Source: CAVWDI01 sp963753725 (lineage in GTDB: Bacteria; Chloroflexota; Anaerolineae; Anaerolineales; UBA4823). Taken from it: 64,000 nt of DNA. Location of the stretch: NCBI GenBank assembly GCA_963753725.1, contig CAVWDI010000029.1, forward strand, positions 62,001-126,000. The letters are read 5' to 3'. Every line of letters begins with the position of its first letter. The stretch's first letter is position 1. This document shows positions 9,603 through 18,508 of this stretch, in pieces. The notes below the pieces were generated by a model that searched no databases, was not told where the DNA came from, and saw only the letters and a list, made by a program, of their open reading frames with translations. The position numbers and the translations under genes are program-made.

Positions 9603-9727
9603 GTAACATGTTCGTTCCAATCTCGAACTAGAAATAGGTACTTATAATTATGAGCATTGAAGTCCTCCATTTGTCCATCACAATTACTGCGAAACCAAAG
9701 GGGGGGAGGGTAGGTAAAGCTGTCCTT

Positions 9728-11653
9728 CTAACGCTCGCAGTCTTTATCTTTTCCGAGCGCTTCTACCACAGCGCACCCATCAACTGTCTCCTGTTCCAAC
9801 AGCTGGTGCGTCAGCTTTTCCAGCGCTTTACGGTGTCTCTTTAACAGTCTTTGGGCACGTTCATACTGACCCGTCACAATACTCTGGATTTCAGCATCGA
9901 TCAACTCGGATGTGCGCGGGCTGTGGTTGTTACCATTCAGCCCCATACTTTCCAGATACTGCATGCTCTGACCTGCGTAGCGCACCGAGCCCAATTGATC
10001 GCTCATACCAAATTCTGTTACCATCCGGCGCGCTAAACCCGTAGCGCGCTGGATATCGTCCCCTGCTCCGGTGCTGATCGTCCCGAATTTGTACAGTTCA
10101 GCTGCCCGGCCGCCCATGTATACTGCAATTCGATCCATCAATTCTTCTTTGGTCAGCAGGTAGCGGTCTTCAGTCGGCATTTGCAACGTGTAGCCGAGAG
10201 CACCGCACGTGCGCGGGATAATACTGATTTTCGTGACCGGATCGGCGTGGGGGACTAACTCTGCGACCAATGCATGTCCGGATTCATGGTAGGCGACGGC
10301 GGTTTTCACCTCTTCGCTCATCACACGCGTGCGTTTCTCCAAACCTGCCACCACACGCTCGATCGCCTCTTCAAAATCTTCATCCGATACGGCTTCCGCA
10401 TTGCGGCGAGCTGCCAGCAGGGCGGCTTCGTTCATCACATTTTCCAGATCCGCGCCGCTGAATCCGGAGGTGATGCGTGCGGCTCTTTTCTGGTCGAAGT
10501 CTTGGGATAGTATGATGCCGCGACTGTGGATCTCCAATATTTGCTCGCGCCCGATCAGATCAGGGTTGTCGACAGCGACCTGACGGTCGAAACGACCGGC
10601 GCGCATTAGAGCAGGATCAAGTATTTCGGGCCGGTTCGTTGCGGCCATGATGATCACCGGCGCGCTGGTGCCGGTTTTAAAGCCGTCAATTTCCGCCAGA
10701 AGCTGGTTTAGGGTCTGCTCGCGTTCATCGTTGGAACCAGGACGTGCCGCACCGCCGCGGCTCTGGCCAATGGCATCGATTTCGTCTATAAACACGATCG
10801 CGGGAGCGGATTTACGGGCCTGTTCGAAAAGGTCGCGCACCCGGGCTGCGCCCACACCTACATAAAGCTCAATGAATTCCGAACCGCTGGTCTGGAAAAA
10901 TGGCACGTTGGCTTCACCGGCAGTCGCCTTTGCCAGTAGGGTCTTCCCGGTGCCGGGTGAACCAACCAGCAGTACACCTTTAGGAATGCGCCCGCCCAGT
11001 TTGGCGAACCGCTCTGGCGTGGTCAAGAATTCAGTAATTTCTTGCAATTCTGCTATGGCTTCATCCGCGCCGCCCACATCTTGGTAGGTTATCCCGACCC
11101 CTTCGGGTTTTACCTCGGTGGCTTTACTCTTATTAACGCCGAAAATGCCACCCATACCCCCGGAGTTTGCTCCCCCTGCCCGCTTCATGAGGAAATACCA
11201 CAAGCCGAACATCAACCCCAATGGTATGCCCCAGGATAATAGAAATGTACTAGCCTGGCTGGGCTGACGTTTAAAGCTGTATTCGATACCCGCGGCCTGT
11301 AAATCCTCCAGCAGGTTGGGATCGCTGGCCGGAATTACGGCTGAAAAGAAATAGATCTGCTCCGGATTCTTATCAGGGGCCGGGTTCTCGGTAAAGCCTG
11401 TGATCCTATCCTCGCCAATTTCTACGCTGGAGATTTCGCCATCATCCAGTTTCTGTCGGAACTCGCTGTAGAGGATTTCCTGGGTGGGTTTTGAAATCGG
11501 GTTGGAAATAAGCTGCTGGAATAAGAGCAGTCCCGCCACGCCCGCTGCCATATATCCAATCGTCAGCAGACTCTGCCGTCGTTTGTTTTTATCTTTTTTG
11601 TTATCCTTCTCCGGGTCACCTTCCGGAGGTGTCATTTTCATCTCATTTTCCAT
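9728..11653 (-). CDS. ftsH: ATP-dependent zinc metalloprotease FtsH
   Basis: This 641-residue protein has two N-terminal membrane helices (about 28-49 and 137-158) flanking an extracytoplasmic domain. The AAA+ domain follows, with Walker A GSPGTGKT, Walker B IVFIDEIDAIG and the second region of homology NRPEILDPALMRAGRFDRQ. A zinc protease domain ends the protein, with HESGH as the HExxH metal site. FtsH degrades misfolded membrane proteins and regulatory proteins at the inner membrane. Length and domain order are normal. Confidence 0.95.
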   Translation of the reverse strand: MENEMKMTPPEGDPEKDNKKDKNKRRQSLLTIGYMAAGVAGLLLFQQLISNPISKPTQEILYSEFRQKLDDGEISSVEIGEDRITGFTENPAPDKNPEQIYFFSAVIPASDPNLLEDLQAAGIEYSFKRQPSQASTFLLSWGIPLGLMFGLWYFLMKRAGGANSGGMGGIFGVNKSKATEVKPEGVGITYQDVGGADEAIAELQEITEFLTTPERFAKLGGRIPKGVLLVGSPGTGKTLLAKATAGEANVPFFQTSGSEFIELYVGVGAARVRDLFEQARKSAPAIVFIDEIDAIGQSRGGAARPGSNDEREQTLNQLLAEIDGFKTGTSAPVIIMAATNRPEILDPALMRAGRFDRQVAVDNPDLIGREQILEIHSRGIILSQDFDQKRAARITSGFSGADLENVMNEAALLAARRNAEAVSDEDFEEAIERVVAGLEKRTRVMSEEVKTAVAYHESGHALVAELVPHADPVTKISIIPRTCGALGYTLQMPTEDRYLLTKEELMDRIAVYMGGRAAELYKFGTISTGAGDDIQRATGLARRMVTEFGMSDQLGSVRYAGQSMQYLESMGLNGNNHSPRTSELIDAEIQSIVTGQYERAQRLLKRHRKALEKLTHQLLEQETVDGCAVVEALGKDKDCER

Positions 11654-11888
11654 ATGTTTACCAATCGAAATTATATTCTACTAATTTCACCAAGTATACC
11701 TTTATTGCTAGCAATTTGTATCAACTTTCTATTAATAATTAGCGAGATTCTGATTAAAGATTTGATTTGTATGGCTGAAAATAACCCGGATAGGGCAAAT
11801 TCCTCTGGAGAAATTCAAATGGGGAGTTACCTGCGCAGGGCACACCGGCAGTATTTTGTCCAAAAATATATAAAGTTGTGCGGTGGTT

Positions 11889-12182
11889 TCAGGTCAGCTT
11901 TGCCACCATCGATACAAAATCATCCCGGGAAAATGCGCGCAGTGTTTTCGTGCTTACGTATCCAGCTTCAGCTAAATTCAGCAAAAATGTAGCCATCATC
12001 TCCCCATTGGGGGCATCTCCAATAGTGACATAATCATACTCACCGATTAACATGTAGAACGCGAGCAGTTTTCCCCCATTTTCCTCGAATTGTTTGATGC
12101 CTCTTTCGATCAAAGCCGGCATCTCCTTCAAATTCTCTGCCCCCTTGGGGGTCAGGTTGATTAACGAAATAAAAATTGGCAT
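11889..12182 (-). CDS. GYD domain protein
   Basis: This 97-residue protein matches the small GYD family: a ferredoxin-like fold with IFISLINLTPKG at the start, a central LIGEYDYVTIGDAP and a C-terminal KTLRAFSRDDF. The function of this family is unknown. A strong ribosome site (AAAGGAGG) precedes the ATG. It stands alone between ftsH and the small membrane protein gene. Confidence 0.8.
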   Translation of the reverse strand: MPIFISLINLTPKGAENLKEMPALIERGIKQFEENGGKLLAFYMLIGEYDYVTIGDAPNGEMMATFLLNLAEAGYVSTKTLRAFSRDDFVSMVAKLT

Positions 12183-12352
12183 CTGCTATTCCTCCTTTCG
12201 ACTTGCTTTTCCAAAAGTTTATACAATACCGGTGTGCCATATTAATTATATACATATTCCAAGTAAGTCACTTGCAAAGAAAACGCTTATCGGTTATTCT
12301 CTTTTAGATATTTATATTTCCATTCACCTCTATTATTTTCAGGAGTTCATCC

Positions 12353-12499
12353 ATGAATTTGTCTAGAACTGGCACAGTAGTGCTGGCAATTTGGCTGATA
12401 TTATTCGGGATTTCCGGGTTTATGAACATCGGGGAACTGAGGCAGATCCTGGATATCCTGGCTGTAATCGCCGGCGTCTTGCTCTTGATCTCAAGATAA
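12353..12499 (+). CDS. Small two-helix membrane protein
   Basis: A 48-residue open frame starts at an ATG preceded by AGGAG at a good distance. It encodes two hydrophobic helices (TVVLAIWLILFGISGF and ILDILAVIAGVLLLIS) joined by a short turn. Small proteins of this shape are common in Chloroflexota, with no known function. It sits 12 bases before the cation efflux gene and may be its operon partner. Confidence 0.6.
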   Translation: MNLSRTGTVVLAIWLILFGISGFMNIGELRQILDILAVIAGVLLLISR

Positions 12500-12511
12500 T
12501 CTGATTGACTT

Positions 12512-13405
12512 ATGGGTCACATCCATTCCCACGAACACAGCGGTACCTCCGATCTAAAGATAGCCTTTTACCTCAACCTGTTTTTTACGGTTATAGAAAT
12601 ATTCGGAGGCCTGTATACCAACAGTCTTGCAATTCTTTCAGATGCAGTCCACGACCTGGGAGACAGCATGTCGCTCGGCATGGCCTGGTACCTGGAAAAT
12701 TATGCCCAGAAAGGGGAGGACAAACGCTACTCGTACGGCTACCAGCGCTATTCCCTGCTCAGCGCGCTGGTCAACACCGTCATCCTCACTGTCGGTTCGC
12801 TGTTTATCATTTCTCAAGCCATACCGCGCCTGATCAATCCGGAACCTACAGATGCTCAAGGGATGGTAATATTCGCCATCCTGGGTATCATCGTAAATGG
12901 TATCGCAGTGCTGCGCCTGCGGGGCGGGAAAACACTCAACGCAAGGGTGGTGGCTCTACATTTAATTGAGGACGTACTCGGCTGGGTGGCAGTCCTGGTA
13001 CTGAGTGTTGTTCTTCTTTTCACCAACTATTACATTCTCGATCCGATCTTATCGATTCTGATCACCTTATATATCCTGTACAACGTTTTCAAGAACATGC
13101 GAGTAACCCTGTCGCTCTTCCTGCAGGCGGTACCCGAGGATGTGGACCTGGAGAGTATTGAAGACAAGCTGTTGCAGATCGATAATATTTGTTCTACTCA
13201 CCACACCCATGTCTGGTCTATGGACGGCCAGCACCACGTACTGACCACTCACCTGGTAGTTGAAGAAGATACGACGCGTGAACAAATCCAATGCATTAAA
13301 GAAGAGGTCAATCAATTAAGCGGCGAACTGGATTTCTTCCACACCACGGTTGAAATTGAATACGGCGATGAAAGATGCAGCATGACACCCGCGCCACCGG
13401 GCTGA
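12512..13405 (+). CDS. Cation diffusion facilitator (CzcD/ZitB-like)
   Basis: This 297-residue protein has a His-rich start (MGHIHSHEHSG), six membrane helices and the CDF metal-site motifs SLAILSDAVHDLGD (helix II) and HLIEDVLGW (helix V). Its C-terminal cytoplasmic domain contains HTHVWSMDGQHHVLTTH. The family exports Zn2+, Co2+, Cd2+ or related metals using protons. HD-HD type metal sites favour zinc, though specificity is inferred. Confidence 0.9.
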   Translation: MGHIHSHEHSGTSDLKIAFYLNLFFTVIEIFGGLYTNSLAILSDAVHDLGDSMSLGMAWYLENYAQKGEDKRYSYGYQRYSLLSALVNTVILTVGSLFIISQAIPRLINPEPTDAQGMVIFAILGIIVNGIAVLRLRGGKTLNARVVALHLIEDVLGWVAVLVLSVVLLFTNYYILDPILSILITLYILYNVFKNMRVTLSLFLQAVPEDVDLESIEDKLLQIDNICSTHHTHVWSMDGQHHVLTTHLVVEEDTTREQIQCIKEEVNQLSGELDFFHTTVEIEYGDERCSMTPAPPG

Positions 13406-13416
13406 GGAGTTATATA

Positions 13417-13836
13417 ATGGAACAAAGCATGAGCAAATCTGAACGGGAAGCCTTCCTGGCGGACACGCATGTCGGCATCATTGCCATTCAAGTCGAAAGG
13501 CGCGCACCGGCCATGATGCCGGTCTGGTATTCTTACGAACCGGGAGGAGAGGTCTGGTTCCTGTCAAACGAAGGGGCAAAGAAAATTGAGTACATCAAAA
13601 AGGCCGGGCGTTTCACCTTATGTGCGCAGCAAGAAGAACTGCCTTATAAATACGTGACCGTTGAAGGACCAGTAACATTGATCGGAGAGGCTGACCGGAC
13701 CCGCGACATGATCCCGCTGGCAAGACGATATCTGGGGGTAGAGAAAGGCGACCAGTACATTACGGAAACTGAGGGCACGGTTGAAATTATGATACGCATG
13801 CGCCCCGAACGCTGGTCCAGCGCGGACCACAGTTAA
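13417..13836 (+). CDS. Pyridoxamine 5'-phosphate oxidase-like flavin/F420-binding protein
   Basis: This 139-residue protein has the split-barrel PNPOx fold: FLADTHVGIIAIQ, RAPAMMPVWYSY, VWFLSNEGAKKIEYIKKAGRFTLC, KYVTVEGPVTLI. The ATG at 13417 has GAGGAG upstream. An in-frame ATG further upstream overlaps the CDF gene and is less likely. The cofactor (FMN, F420 or haem) cannot be decided. Confidence 0.75.
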   Translation: MEQSMSKSEREAFLADTHVGIIAIQVERRAPAMMPVWYSYEPGGEVWFLSNEGAKKIEYIKKAGRFTLCAQQEELPYKYVTVEGPVTLIGEADRTRDMIPLARRYLGVEKGDQYITETEGTVEIMIRMRPERWSSADHS

Positions 13837-13848
13837 AAGGAAAATTTT

Positions 13849-14268
13849 ATGAAAAGCTACCGCAAGGAATTATGGTTCAACGTGCCCAGCCGGCGCGCAT
13901 TTATTAACATTACCCCGCAGGTGCGAGAATGTCTGTACGAAAGCGGTATCCAGGAAGGGCTGTGCCTTGTCAACGCCATGCACATCACCGCCTCCGTGTT
14001 CATCAACGACGACGAGGGTGGGCTGCACCAGGATTACGAAAAGTGGCTGCAGGAACTCGCCCCACACGAGCCCACCGGACAGTACCAGCACAACCGCACC
14101 GGGGAGGACAACGCCGATGCGCACCTCAAACGGCAGATCATGGGGCGCGCAGTGACGGTGGCAGTTACAGAAGGCAGGCTGGATTTCGGCACCTGGGAAC
14201 AGATCTTCTACGGCGAGTTCGACGGGCGCCGGCGCAAAAGAGTGCTGGTAAAAATAGTTGGTGAGTAA
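13849..14268 (+). CDS. YjbQ-family protein (secondary thiamine-phosphate synthase type)
   Basis: This 139-residue protein matches the UPF0047/YjbQ family: RRAFINITPQVRECLYESG, GLCLVNAMHITASVFINDDE, NADAHLKRQIMGRAVTVAV, LDFGTWEQIFYGEFDG, and a basic end. Some members have weak thiamine-phosphate synthase activity, but the physiological role is unsettled. It starts 12 bases after the PNPOx-like gene, so co-transcription is likely. Confidence 0.85.
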   Translation: MKSYRKELWFNVPSRRAFINITPQVRECLYESGIQEGLCLVNAMHITASVFINDDEGGLHQDYEKWLQELAPHEPTGQYQHNRTGEDNADAHLKRQIMGRAVTVAVTEGRLDFGTWEQIFYGEFDGRRRKRVLVKIVGE

Positions 14269-14376
14269 CCGGTTATTCAAGAAATTCTCTATTCCATTAG
14301 AAATATTCATTCTGTATATAGGCGGTTGAGGGAATATTCAAAATCGCTTTTCTAAAATCTGCCCCCCCTTATTAAT

Positions 14377-15267
14377 ATGCCATTACAAACAGCCAAACTC
14401 CGCCGCTTCTACCCCTATTTTGCATTAACGGTGGGATTACTCGGGCTGGGTCTGGCTGCTATCTTTGTGTATTGGGCAAACGCTCCCGGTACGGTTGTTT
14501 CCTTTTACCGAATGGGTATCGCATTCGTCCTGGCCACACTTCCCTTTCTCAACCGTCAAAGAACCAGGAAAGAACGATCTTTCCAGCGCGGTATTCCTTT
14601 CGCAGTCGCGGGAGGCACATTATTCGGCCTGGAGATCGCCCTGTGGTCAGCAGGGATTGGGATGAGCAGCGCTACTAACCCAACCTTGATGGTAAACACT
14701 GCCCCGCTGTGGGTGGGATTGGGCGCCTGGCTGATATTTCGTGAAAAACTGGGCTGGCAGTTCTGGGTTGGACTGTTTATCGCCTTAGTCGGTGTAACAT
14801 TGGTTTTGGTGAACGATGTTATGCAAGCCGCGCAGGTGGGCATGGGCACATTCCTGGGGCTGCTGGCGGGCGTATTTTACGGAGCCTATTTTCTGGTTAC
14901 CCAGCGCGGGCGGGAGTATCTCAGCACTATCAGCTATTTCTGGGTAGCCACACTAAGCGGGTTGGTTTTTCTTACTCTGGCGAATCTAATATTACGAATC
15001 CCAATAACCGGCTACAGCAACTTCACTTACTTAAACTTGCTGGCGTTGGGTGTCTTTGTGCATTTTATCGGCTGGATGGCTTTGAATTATGCGATGGGCT
15101 ATCTTCCGGCAACCATTGTCTCGCCTACCTTACTGGGACAGCCTATACTGGTAGCCATATTCGCCAGCCTGTTAATCGGCGAAAACTTTACCGTTCAGCA
15201 AATCGTGGGAGGCTGCCTGGTATTGGTGGGCGTCTTCATTGTTTACCACAGCCGCTCCGGGGAATGA
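14377..15267 (+). CDS. EamA/DMT-family transporter
   Basis: This 296-residue protein has ten predicted helices in two EamA repeats (first half including FYRMGIAFVLATLPFL and TNPTLMVNTAPLWVGLGAWLIFREKL; second half including SPTLLGQPILVAIFASLLIGE). The family exports amino acids or other metabolites; the substrate is unknown. Its stop overlaps the start of the next gene (ATGA), indicating translational coupling. Confidence 0.85.
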   Translation: MPLQTAKLRRFYPYFALTVGLLGLGLAAIFVYWANAPGTVVSFYRMGIAFVLATLPFLNRQRTRKERSFQRGIPFAVAGGTLFGLEIALWSAGIGMSSATNPTLMVNTAPLWVGLGAWLIFREKLGWQFWVGLFIALVGVTLVLVNDVMQAAQVGMGTFLGLLAGVFYGAYFLVTQRGREYLSTISYFWVATLSGLVFLTLANLILRIPITGYSNFTYLNLLALGVFVHFIGWMALNYAMGYLPATIVSPTLLGQPILVAIFASLLIGENFTVQQIVGGCLVLVGVFIVYHSRSGE

Positions 15268-16553
15268 GATACATGCCAGACGCGAACCTTCCAGACGCAA
15301 CAATAATAATTAGCATAAGGGATGCGCGCCGGTTTTTACTTGCGCACCACATGTTATGGCCGCCGCGGCGTTTGAAAGATAAAGCCGGAGTGCTTGAATA
15401 TATCCGCCACGTCAATTGCATACAGTATGATCCCGTCAATCTGGTTGGGCGTAATCCGGATTTGGTTCTGCAGTCACGCATCCAGGATTATCGCCCAAAA
15501 TGTCTGGAAGTACTATTGTATACCGATCGTTTGCTCCTGGATGGATATGACAAGGTGCAGTCCATCTACCAAACAACGGACTGGCCGTACTTCTCCCACT
15601 TTCGGGCTCGCATGCGTGAAAAACACGGCCATCCAGAAAATCCACCCATGGAAATTGCCTCGCAGGTAATAAATATACTGCGAGAGCGAGGCCCTTTATC
15701 ATCCATCGACATCAAAAGCAGCGCTTCGATCGAATGGTCGTGGGGTGTGCAGACGCGCCTGCCGCGTGCTGCCCTCGAACTGCTGTACTTTATGGGCGAT
15801 GTCGGCGTCCACCACCGGGTCGGTACGCGGCGGGTTTTCGATGTGATTGAACGTCTACTGCCCTCCGAACTGCTGGATACGCCCGACCCCAATCCTACAC
15901 TTGAAGACTACCAGGAATGGCACGTATTACGTCGTGTGGCCGGCCTGGGTATTGCCAACCCTTCCGGGACCGAACATTGGCTGGACATGCTGAAATTAAA
16001 AAGCGTCCGTCGCCGGGAGATACTGCGGCGCCTAGTAGAGGTAGGCGACCTGGTCTCGGTTCAAATCGAGAGTCTGGAGGAGCGCACCTTCTTCATGCGC
16101 TCGCAGGACCTTGAGACTCTCGAGCGGGTCAAATCCAGCAGAGCGCCAAAAGCAAAAGCAGCCTTCATCGCCCCGCTGGATAACCTGATGTGGGACCGCA
16201 ACCTGCTGCGCTGGGTTTTTGATTTTGATTACATCTGGGAAATTTACAAGCCGGCTGACCAGCGCAGGTACGGGTATTATGTACTCCCGGTCCTGTACGG
16301 CGACCGGTTTATAGCCCGCTTTGATCCCGCCTTTGATAAAAAGGCGCGCATCCTTACCATCCAGGATTGGTGGTGGGAGGAGGGGGTTAAACCAGAAAGC
16401 AAGATTGAAAGAGCCCTGCTGAATGCCTTTTCTGCATTTGCGGATTACCTGTCAGCCGAGAGGATAACGCTTTCAGACAAGCTGTCCAACGATGGATCGT
16501 TTGCCTGGCTGGTAAAAATGGTGGGATATCTAGATTCCAAAATCCGGGATTGA
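15264..16553 (+). CDS. Winged-helix protein of the YcaQ crosslink-repair glycosylase family
   Basis: This 429-residue protein has the family features: an N-terminal ARRFLLAHHMLWPPR block, the VNCIQYDPVNLVGRNPDLVLQSR motif, successive winged-helix units and FIAPLDNLMWDRNLLRWVFDFDY toward the end. YcaQ-type enzymes unhook DNA interstrand crosslinks. It overlaps the upstream EamA gene by four bases. Catalytic assignment rests on family membership. Confidence 0.8.
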   Translation: MRYMPDANLPDATIIISIRDARRFLLAHHMLWPPRRLKDKAGVLEYIRHVNCIQYDPVNLVGRNPDLVLQSRIQDYRPKCLEVLLYTDRLLLDGYDKVQSIYQTTDWPYFSHFRARMREKHGHPENPPMEIASQVINILRERGPLSSIDIKSSASIEWSWGVQTRLPRAALELLYFMGDVGVHHRVGTRRVFDVIERLLPSELLDTPDPNPTLEDYQEWHVLRRVAGLGIANPSGTEHWLDMLKLKSVRRREILRRLVEVGDLVSVQIESLEERTFFMRSQDLETLERVKSSRAPKAKAAFIAPLDNLMWDRNLLRWVFDFDYIWEIYKPADQRRYGYYVLPVLYGDRFIARFDPAFDKKARILTIQDWWWEEGVKPESKIERALLNAFSAFADYLSAERITLSDKLSNDGSFAWLVKMVGYLDSKIRD

Positions 16554-16616
16554 ATTTCCATTCGCCATCTCTCGTATTATCGTCCCTCCCCGCATCTTTG
16601 CAGCTCTACATCATTA

Positions 16617-16885
16617 CCCCCCGCGGTTTCAATACGCATTCATGTTGAGATTTCTACATTTAACAAGTGAGTCAGTTGCAGCGCTCTAAAATATTCGCGG
16701 AGGTTGCATCCAGATTATCTCGTACCAAAACTCCACCTCAGCACCCCCGCGGGTTCAAGGTGTATTCATTTCGAGATTTCTACTATTTACAAGTGTTTGG
16801 CTGAAGAGCTCCAGACTACTCGCGGGGGGTTGCATCCATTTCATCTCGTACCAAAACAACCTCCCGCGGGGTTAAGAATATGCCT
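16617..16885 (+). repeat. Imperfect tandem repeat, about 120-127 bp period
   Basis: Two near-complete units (16617-16743 and 16744-16862) and a third partial one occur in a gene-free region. Each unit begins with CCCCCGCGG, then has TTCATxTxGAGATTTCTAC, ACAAGTG, a CGCGGxGGTTGCATCCA block and ATCTCGTACCAAAAC. The C-rich start and G-rich middle of each unit are inverted copies (CCCCCGCG/CGCGGGGG), so each could form a hairpin with a loop of about 70 bases. No open frame of substance fits the repeat. Confidence 0.7.
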
Positions 16886-17031
16886 TTTGTCACCACGAGC
16901 AAGCTATAAAACCTTGAAATTCGGCTGCCTTCAACCCGCAGGATGGCAATTAACCACAAATTGGATTCCCATCACATAAGCTAATTTCTCTGCTCATTGT
17001 CAGCTCAACGCTAAATTAGAAAACAAGCTGT

Positions 17032-17155
17032 TTGTGCAAAAAAGTACAAACTGTGTTATAATCCCATTGGGCCCTCAAAATCGCTTACATCACTGCCTGG
17101 GCCCTTTTTTTGAAGGTTTCGTAAAATGCGGGCATTAGTCCCGCATTTTGCTTTT
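17032..17155 (+). ncRNA. Promoter-like box followed by two terminator hairpins (candidate short RNA)
   Basis: TATAAT (17057-17062) is followed seven bases later by GGGCCC (17069-17074), a loop, GGGCCC (17099-17104) and seven T. A second hairpin, AAAATGCGGG/CCCGCATTTT (17123-17132/17140-17149), ends in CTTTT. Transcription from this box would stop after about 40-90 bases. TTGTGC (17032) is only a weak -35 with 19-base spacing. A similar element occurs at 31205-31283. Plain terminators with a fortuitous -10 are the alternative. Confidence 0.4.
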
Positions 17156-17388
17156 AACAATAAAGATTGTTTCCAACACTGATATGCACACCAGGAGATT
17201 GAAGTCTTATCCCAGCAAAACTTTTTTCCTTAATTAGCATATGAGAGGCACTCCTGCCTTTCGAAAAGGTATTAAAGAGGAGCGCAATCAAAAGGTAAGA
17301 TATATAATGTGTAGACACGATTTCCTTATTAGAATCATTTTGTTATATCTCAGGTCGCTTCACTGGTAAAAGAAACTGGAGTTTAATA

Positions 17389-18240
17389 ATGAACAAATTG
17401 ACAGATCAAGAGAGGCAAGCCTTACAAAAAAATATGGCAGATATTTACACTTATAAATGTATGCTGTCTCTGGCTTATAAGTCCCTCGCATCCAGTGCAA
17501 CCGATGAAATCACGAAAAACTTGCTGTCTGAGATAAGTAAAAATGAGGTAAACGATACAGATGATTGGAACAAAGCAATGTTTACTTTCAATATAGGTGC
17601 TCCTCAAAAGGGGACTTCATTCCTGAAGTATCGTGTTCGCCTCATGATGGTGATATTAGGGTCACGCGGTTTTCTTGAATGGGTTTTGATTGCAGAAGAT
17701 GAAAGTGTGCAGGCCATGTCTATTAATGTGGGGAATATTCAGGATAAAGAAATTTCTGATGTCTTGATTCGGATTGTTTCAGATGAACGGCTGCATGTAA
17801 ACAAAATGAAGAAAGAAGTGCTGGGGATGGAATCGTGGGAAATGGGTGGGAGCGGCGGTGTGCGTGATGTGATTTTTGGAGCAAATGACGGATTGGTTTC
17901 AATACTGGCATTGGTGGCGGGCGTTTATGGAGCAGTAACCGACAGCAAGCTGATCCTGATTACAGGAGTAGCTGGAGCCATCGCTGGTACGATTTCCATG
18001 GGAGCCGGCGCATATCTGTCGGCCAAGTCGGAAAAAGAAGTTACTCAAAAGGAGAACCAGCGTAAAGGGATTGTTGCAGGAACACACGAACAAAAAAAAG
18101 CATCTCTAATTGAAATGTACCAGAAGGAGGGCTTCAACAACCGCGAAATCGGAAGCGGTTGCGGAAAGGGTCCTTGCGAATATCAAATTGGATTCGGAGC
18201 AAACAATCGGGGGAGTGACAGGTCTAACAACGGAAGATGA
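17389..18240 (+). CDS. Ferritin-like/VIT1 fusion metal transporter, N-terminal part (frameshifted)
   Basis: Residues 1-145 form a rubrerythrin/ferritin-like four-helix domain (YKCMLSLAYKSLASSATDE, then SDERLHVNKMKKEVLG with the paired Glu and His of a diiron site). Residues from about 160 begin the VIT1 membrane domain (VRDVIFGANDGLVSILALVAGVYGA). The frame breaks near 18147 (GAAATC), after which the rest of VIT1 continues in frame +1. One extra base restores a 372-residue protein. Such fusions transport iron or manganese. The last roughly 30 residues of this frame are out of frame and not real. Confidence 0.8.
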   Translation: MNKLTDQERQALQKNMADIYTYKCMLSLAYKSLASSATDEITKNLLSEISKNEVNDTDDWNKAMFTFNIGAPQKGTSFLKYRVRLMMVILGSRGFLEWVLIAEDESVQAMSINVGNIQDKEISDVLIRIVSDERLHVNKMKKEVLGMESWEMGGSGGVRDVIFGANDGLVSILALVAGVYGAVTDSKLILITGVAGAIAGTISMGAGAYLSAKSEKEVTQKENQRKGIVAGTHEQKKASLIEMYQKEGFNNREIGSGCGKGPCEYQIGFGANNRGSDRSNNGR

Positions 18241-18508
18241 TTGGCCCCCATCAAAAGCTGGAATGCTGACTGGTATTTCCTTTATGATCGCGTCGATCAT
18301 TCCGATACTTCCTTTTGCCATTCTGGAAGTTACACCTGCAGCTTTCGCAGCAATGCTGGCCAGTATTATCGCTCTATTTGGGATCGGCGCAAGTAAAGCA
18401 GTGTTTACCCGCAGCAGTTGGCTGCGCAGTGGAATGGAAAACCTGCTTATTGGCACGCTGGCTGCTACTGCAACTTATCTAATTGGTGTATTGATTCCGG
18501 GAGTTTAA
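18110..18508 (+). CDS. Ferritin-like/VIT1 fusion, C-terminal part (frameshifted)
   Basis: From about 18148 this frame carries the rest of the VIT1 domain: SEAVAERVLANIKLDSEQTI, then three hydrophobic helices (GISFMIASIIPILPFAILE, AAMLASIIALFGIGASKAVF, LIGTLAATATYLIGVLIPG). It joins directly to the preceding fragment if one base is removed near 18147. The first dozen codons from the ATG at 18110 overlap the upstream fragment and are unlikely to be translated as such. Confidence 0.75.
   Translation: MKCTRRRASTTAKSEAVAERVLANIKLDSEQTIGGVTGLTTEDDWPPSKAGMLTGISFMIASIIPILPFAILEVTPAAFAAMLASIIALFGIGASKAVFTRSSWLRSGMENLLIGTLAATATYLIGVLIPGV

Noticed and set aside
16704..16979. 91-codon open frame in the repeat region
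   Set aside because: It runs through the tandem repeats, has no ribosome site and its protein simply translates the repeat unit twice.
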